A DNA stretch of 25,598 nt. Origin: an uncultured Oscillospiraceae bacterium (GTDB lineage Bacteria > Bacillota > Clostridia > Oscillospirales > Oscillospiraceae). The stretch is from positions 1 to 25,598 of the forward strand of contig CAKTQR010000034.1 of NCBI GenBank assembly GCA_934597175.1. The letters run 5' to 3'. Below, one piece after another: positions 22,094 to 25,598 of the stretch. How positions within the stretch are numbered: position 1 is the first letter of the stretch; the number at the start of each line of letters is the position of its first letter. The notes under the pieces are model-generated. The model was not told the DNA's origin. It did no database searches and was given only the letters and a program-made list of their open reading frames with translations. The translations under genes were made by a program, and so were the position numbers.

Positions 22094-22121
22094 TTGACTC
22101 TAAATAGACCTCAGATATGTT
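22094..22121 (+). promoter_or_regulatory. Weak candidate promoter for the Lon-type protease gene
   Basis: TTGACT (22094-22099) and TATGTT (22116-22121) are 16 bases apart. The -35 is a good match and the -10 moderate. It overlaps the terminator of the upstream gene, so initiation would begin inside the hairpin. This is plausible but unproven. Confidence 0.3.
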
Positions 22122-22140
22122 CTGGGGTCTATTCTTTTCG
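22103..22140 (+). terminator. Rho-independent terminator after the winged-helix gene
   Basis: A 13-bp stem (22103-22115 against 22121-22133, one T-G pair, loop TATGT) is followed by TTCTTTTC. It separates the regulator from the protease gene and implies either partial read-through or a separate promoter for the latter. Confidence 0.8.
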
Positions 22141-22193
22141 GGAAATGTTATGCGAGCCATCGTGTTTAGAGCAGATAGACAACGGAAAAATTC

Positions 22194-22253
22194 GGAGGAA
22201 ATTGATCTATGTTTGTATCAAGAGATACAACGATACAGGAGGTACAAAAAATG
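22194..22253 (+). promoter_or_regulatory. Two ribosome-binding sites serving two in-frame starts
   Basis: GGAGG (22194-22198) lies 10 bases before an ATG at 22209, and AGGAGGT (22237-22243) lies 7 bases before an in-frame ATG at 22251. The second is the better site and was used for the gene entry. The first would add 14 residues. Confidence 0.6.
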
Positions 22254-25200
22254 GCGCATAACGGAATACCTGTTACTGACAATGGCGGATGCAAAGAAAC
22301 AGCGGACTCTAATAAGGGCAAGAACAGTATTGAAGCAAAAGAATTGGAAACCGGCGAACAGCCTTCGGCTAAGGACACAGCGGAACATGGCGAGGATAGT
22401 GCCACACAAGCAGAAGATATCGAGTCGGAAATCAGAGAAATATTGTCAAGTATAATGGCGGAAGATAGCAGCGAGCGCACAAGCTTTCACGATATCTTTG
22501 ACGATAGAGACGATAGAAATGATTGCAGTATTCAGCATGGGCGGGCAACAGTGGCGTTCGAAGACTTGTCCGACTTGACATCATTTATTCTTGAAAACGA
22601 GACGGAGACTTTTAAAGTATCTATTAATATGGGGACAATCCTCCAGACCACTTCCTGCAATGTGAACGACGATATTTATATCATCGGCCATTACTCGCAC
22701 AGAGGGTGCGTTGCAGAGATCGTATGCTCAGACGACTTTTTTCAGATGTTTGACAATATAAGCGATGCAAAAGAAAAGCTTAATACTATGAAAGAGTATC
22801 TGAAGCTAAGTGCGGGGCAGCAGAGCAATATTCGGCAGCAACTGATGGGACGAAAATACGGCATCAGCAACAACGATGATACCGCCCGCTTCAAAGAGTT
22901 GAATCAGCTCCGATTAAAATTTGAGATTTGCCGGGAGACTTACACGCATCAGCAGCAAAGGGACATTCGGAATCTCTTTGATGAATGTCGAGGTATTCGT
23001 AAGGGGGAAAGAAGTCTTCTCAAGTTAAAGTACATTCTGAATATTGCTCCGACCACATCCACCAGACTGATCCCTGACAGAAAGACCATTCTGAAAACGC
23101 TCAACAAGCGCTTGTATAAGTTGGACAAGGTAAAGGAGGAGATTGTTGAGGCCATTATTGCAAGCAAGTATTCACAAGACCATGGGCTTAGAATCCTGCT
23201 CGTCGGAAACCCGGGGACAGGTAAAACGACGATCATTGAAGCAATTGCGGAAGCATATAAGCTGCCTTTTGAGATCATCCCTCTGAATGGCGCAAATTCA
23301 GCACTTGAAATCAAGGGAACGGATTCTTCGTACGAGGGGTCAGATGCGGGAAAACTGTTAAAAACCTTCTATCAGCTCGGGACAACGGAAGCAATTATCG
23401 GCTTGGAAGAAATTGATAAAATGGCCAGCGGCGGCAAAGACGGCAATCCGGCTGATGCCTTGCTTGATACACTGTCCGACGAACATGTTTGCCATGATGC
23501 GTTTCTGGAAACATATGTGGATACCCGCAATACCATTTATATCGCCACTGCCAATTCCACACAAAACATTCCTGATTTTCTTTTAAACAGATTCAAAGTG
23601 ATCGTTGTTGATGATTATGAAGATGAGGACAAAGTGGTTATTGCAAGAGACTATGTCATACCTCAGATGTTGGAGCTGTACGATCTCACCTCGGAGGACA
23701 TTGAGTTTCCTGACACGACCTTAAGCTACATGGTCAAACGATTTTGCAGCGACAGTGGTGCGAGAATGCTTAAGGACAACATTCACAGCATCATCAGAAG
23801 AATCATAAACTGCTGGGACGAGGCAGGGGAAAAGCGGAAGGTAGTGGTCGACAATGCGATGATCGATGACCGCCTAGCACCTGTAACGGACATGAACGAT
23901 TCTCGACTGCGTTATCATCGGCATAAGGAGCTGTTTAGTAAGCCCATCCGAGATGAAGTCAAACGCGGCTTTGGCGTGCTGCAGGATACAAACACGGATC
24001 GGCATATGAAGGAAGTCATTTCGAGAAAGATCGAATACCTGACATCGATCATTCCCGAAGGAGGCGGTTTTGAGACATTTAACAAAGCTGTGTTCAATGA
24101 TTGCGTAAACAATACGCATTATGGGCTAACTTCTGTCAAAGAAAAGGTCGCAAAATCTTTCTATGCCAAGTCACTGAAAAAGAAGGGCTTTTCCAGCGAA
24201 CGAATTCTGCTTGTGGGAGGTGCAGGGGTCGGAAAGACCTCAATATGCAAGAGCATCGCAAAAGGACTTGGGGTCGCCTACATTAAAATCTCACTTAATG
24301 GGGTGGCGGACACACATACAATAAAAGGTTTTGAGCCTACATATGCAGGCTCAGATGCGGGAGTCATTGTGCGTGAACTTGCTAAAGCAGGAACGAACAG
24401 AGTACTTATCCAGCTTGATGAAATTGACAAGCTTGGTCGCCATAATGGCGTAAACGCAAGCAACGCACTTCTTGACCTTCTAGATAATTCTTCTGAATTT
24501 ACAGATGCTTTTCTCGGAGTTCCGATCGATCTGTCTAATGTTCTGTTTATTGCAACAGCTAATGACCAGGCAAAAATGGAGCCGTGGCTGCTGGATCGTT
24601 TTTCTGTTATACAGCTCGATGGATACACCTATACTGATAAAGAACAAATTCTTGACAACTATTTACTGCCCAAGCTCGAGTCAGAATATATAGAAGCCGG
24701 CATCAAGTTTTCCATCAGCAAGGATGCAAAAAGACTTTTGCTGAAAGACTATTGCACCTCGTTTGGCGTAAGAGACATCGAAAAGGCAATTGAAAAAATC
24801 ACAAATGATTTGCTTTATGAGACTGCTGATGAGCACTTTGTCCGTATTGAAGCAAGAAATGTCATAGAATCGCTTGGCCCAAAGCCGATACCCAGAGGAA
24901 ATCTTCTGAAAAAGAATGTCCCCGGGTTTTCCAAGGCGCTTGCGGTGAGCGGAAATAACAGTGGAATGTCCTTTTCTATTGAATCTGTAATCATTCCCTC
25001 TGATAATTCTACATGCATCACGGGTCTTCCCAAGGAAAGTGCAATTGACAGTGTTAAGTTGGCTAAAACATACATAAGAACACATTATTTGCCCGACTGT
25101 ACTGACTTTGGCGTCCACCTTCATTTCGGCGAAGGAGCTGTAGTGAAAGACGGACCGTCTGCGGGTGTCGCAATAATGATGTCGATGCTTTCAGCTGTGT

Positions 25201-25472
25201 TTAACACATCGATCAATGGTAATGTGGCTTACACAGGTGAGATAGACCTTCTTGGCAATGTTTTTGCCATTGGAGGAACTTTGGCAAAAATTCAGGCAGC
25301 GGAACAATCCGGCTGCACAAAGGTGTTCATCCCCAGAGACAACTTCAATCAGCTATCCGATTCTGACATTGAGCAATTCTCAATCGAGATAGTTCCGGTA
25401 GAACATGTGAGCGAGGTCGTTAATACAGTCCTTCCGAGCATTAATGCCGGCAATAGGAGCTTGCAGCATTGA
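22251..25472 (+). CDS. Lon-type (S16) protease with two tandem AAA+ modules
   Basis: A 1073-residue protein (1087 from the ATG at 22209; numbering here is for the longer form). The acidic, probably disordered N-terminus (to about 110) and a region without a recognisable LonN domain lead to AAA+ module 1: Walker A GNPGTGKT (333-340), pore-loop Y375, Walker B IIGLEEIDK (396-404), sensor IATAN (445-449), LLNRF R461 and sensor-2 R519. Module 2 starts with the Lon-like HYGLTSVKEKV and has Walker A GGAGVGKT (670-677), pore-loop Y712, Walker B LIQLDEIDK (733-741), IATAN (781-785), R797 and R855. The C-terminal S16 domain has Ser984 in KDGPSAG and Lys1027, 43 residues apart as in E. coli Lon (S679/K722), so both halves of the catalytic dyad are present. 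Canonical Lon has one AAA+ module and about 800 residues. It should be an ATP-dependent cytosolic protease; its substrate is unknown. Confidence 0.92.
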   Translation: MAHNGIPVTDNGGCKETADSNKGKNSIEAKELETGEQPSAKDTAEHGEDSATQAEDIESEIREILSSIMAEDSSERTSFHDIFDDRDDRNDCSIQHGRATVAFEDLSDLTSFILENETETFKVSINMGTILQTTSCNVNDDIYIIGHYSHRGCVAEIVCSDDFFQMFDNISDAKEKLNTMKEYLKLSAGQQSNIRQQLMGRKYGISNNDDTARFKELNQLRLKFEICRETYTHQQQRDIRNLFDECRGIRKGERSLLKLKYILNIAPTTSTRLIPDRKTILKTLNKRLYKLDKVKEEIVEAIIASKYSQDHGLRILLVGNPGTGKTTIIEAIAEAYKLPFEIIPLNGANSALEIKGTDSSYEGSDAGKLLKTFYQLGTTEAIIGLEEIDKMASGGKDGNPADALLDTLSDEHVCHDAFLETYVDTRNTIYIATANSTQNIPDFLLNRFKVIVVDDYEDEDKVVIARDYVIPQMLELYDLTSEDIEFPDTTLSYMVKRFCSDSGARMLKDNIHSIIRRIINCWDEAGEKRKVVVDNAMIDDRLAPVTDMNDSRLRYHRHKELFSKPIRDEVKRGFGVLQDTNTDRHMKEVISRKIEYLTSIIPEGGGFETFNKAVFNDCVNNTHYGLTSVKEKVAKSFYAKSLKKKGFSSERILLVGGAGVGKTSICKSIAKGLGVAYIKISLNGVADTHTIKGFEPTYAGSDAGVIVRELAKAGTNRVLIQLDEIDKLGRHNGVNASNALLDLLDNSSEFTDAFLGVPIDLSNVLFIATANDQAKMEPWLLDRFSVIQLDGYTYTDKEQILDNYLLPKLESEYIEAGIKFSISKDAKRLLLKDYCTSFGVRDIEKAIEKITNDLLYETADEHFVRIEARNVIESLGPKPIPRGNLLKKNVPGFSKALAVSGNNSGMSFSIESVIIPSDNSTCITGLPKESAIDSVKLAKTYIRTHYLPDCTDFGVHLHFGEGAVVKDGPSAGVAIMMSMLSAVFNTSINGNVAYTGEIDLLGNVFAIGGTLAKIQAAEQSGCTKVFIPRDNFNQLSDSDIEQFSIEIVPVEHVSEVVNTVLPSINAGNRSLQH

Positions 25473-25502
25473 GCTGAACTTAGATCGGACTTACGCAAAA
25501 CC

Positions 25503-25543
25503 AAACAAGAGCAGATAGGCATCACGCCTATCTGCTCTTGTTT
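25503..25543 (+). terminator. Strong terminator of the Lon-type protease gene
   Basis: A perfect 18-bp stem (25503-25520 against 25526-25543) with loop ATCAC begins 31 bases past the stop codon. The stem ends in TTGTTT followed by GTGCTATTT. The A-rich 5' flank would let it act on both strands. The remaining bases to 25598 show nothing I can identify. Confidence 0.88.
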
Positions 25544-25598
25544 GTGCTATTTAATTTATGTTGCGGTTTTGTATGCTGTCGTATATGAGCGGGTGTCC

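Noticed and set aside
22117..22455. 112-codon plus-strand frame overlapping the start of the Lon-type gene
   Set aside because: It begins inside a terminator hairpin, has no ribosome-binding site, is very basic and is out of frame with the protease, which has strong start signals.
1..25598. CRISPR array, rRNA, insertion sequence or transposase
   Set aside because: No regularly spaced direct repeats with unique spacers, no rRNA core sequence and no transposase-like protein were found. The direct repeats in the window are inside the adhesin coding sequence.

Overview
The window looks like a Clostridia-type Firmicute chromosome, probably a gut Oscillospirales/Ruminococcus-like bacterium. This is inferred from strong AGGAGG ribosome-binding sites, a type IV pilus (T4P) locus with no outer-membrane secretin (no PilQ or PilP), and the style of the prepilins. 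No database search was possible.

Layout. (1) 1-183: tRNA-Trp, cut by the window edge, with its terminator, then the terminator of the leftward operon. (2) 184-9053, minus strand, read from right to left: pilB, pilT, pilC, two near-identical-headed major pilins, pilD, pilM, pilN, pilO and a GGDEF-domain protein. This is a complete inner T4P machine plus a putative cyclic-di-GMP enzyme. (3) 9054-9412: an AT-rich divergent control region with a convincing promoter on each strand. (4) 9413-19947, plus strand: a giant 2916-residue protein with a prepilin leader and long GLUG-type repeat arrays, followed by three small, tightly overlapping minor prepilins (PilX/GspK-like, PilV-like, PilW-like). (5) 19951-20094: three hairpins, two of which read as terminators on the minus strand. 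(6) 20104-25543: a compositionally different, more AT-rich block with a minus-strand protein of unknown function that has a sigma-region-2-like segment, a plus-strand winged-helix/coiled-coil protein, and a plus-strand Lon-type protease with two tandem AAA+ modules, closed by an 18-bp perfect terminator hairpin.

How the genes fit together. PilB and PilT extend and retract the pilus, PilC/M/N/O form the membrane platform, PilD processes prepilins, and the two pilins build the fibre. The divergent operon most likely supplies a tip complex: minor pilins that prime the fibre and display a very large beta-helical adhesin. PilB has an MshEN-type N-terminus, a fold that can bind c-di-GMP, and a GGDEF gene ends the same operon, so second-messenger control of the pilus is plausible.

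The two most unusual objects are the giant modular prepilin-adhesin and the double-AAA+ Lon protease with its companion regulator genes. I recognise no named system in the latter block.
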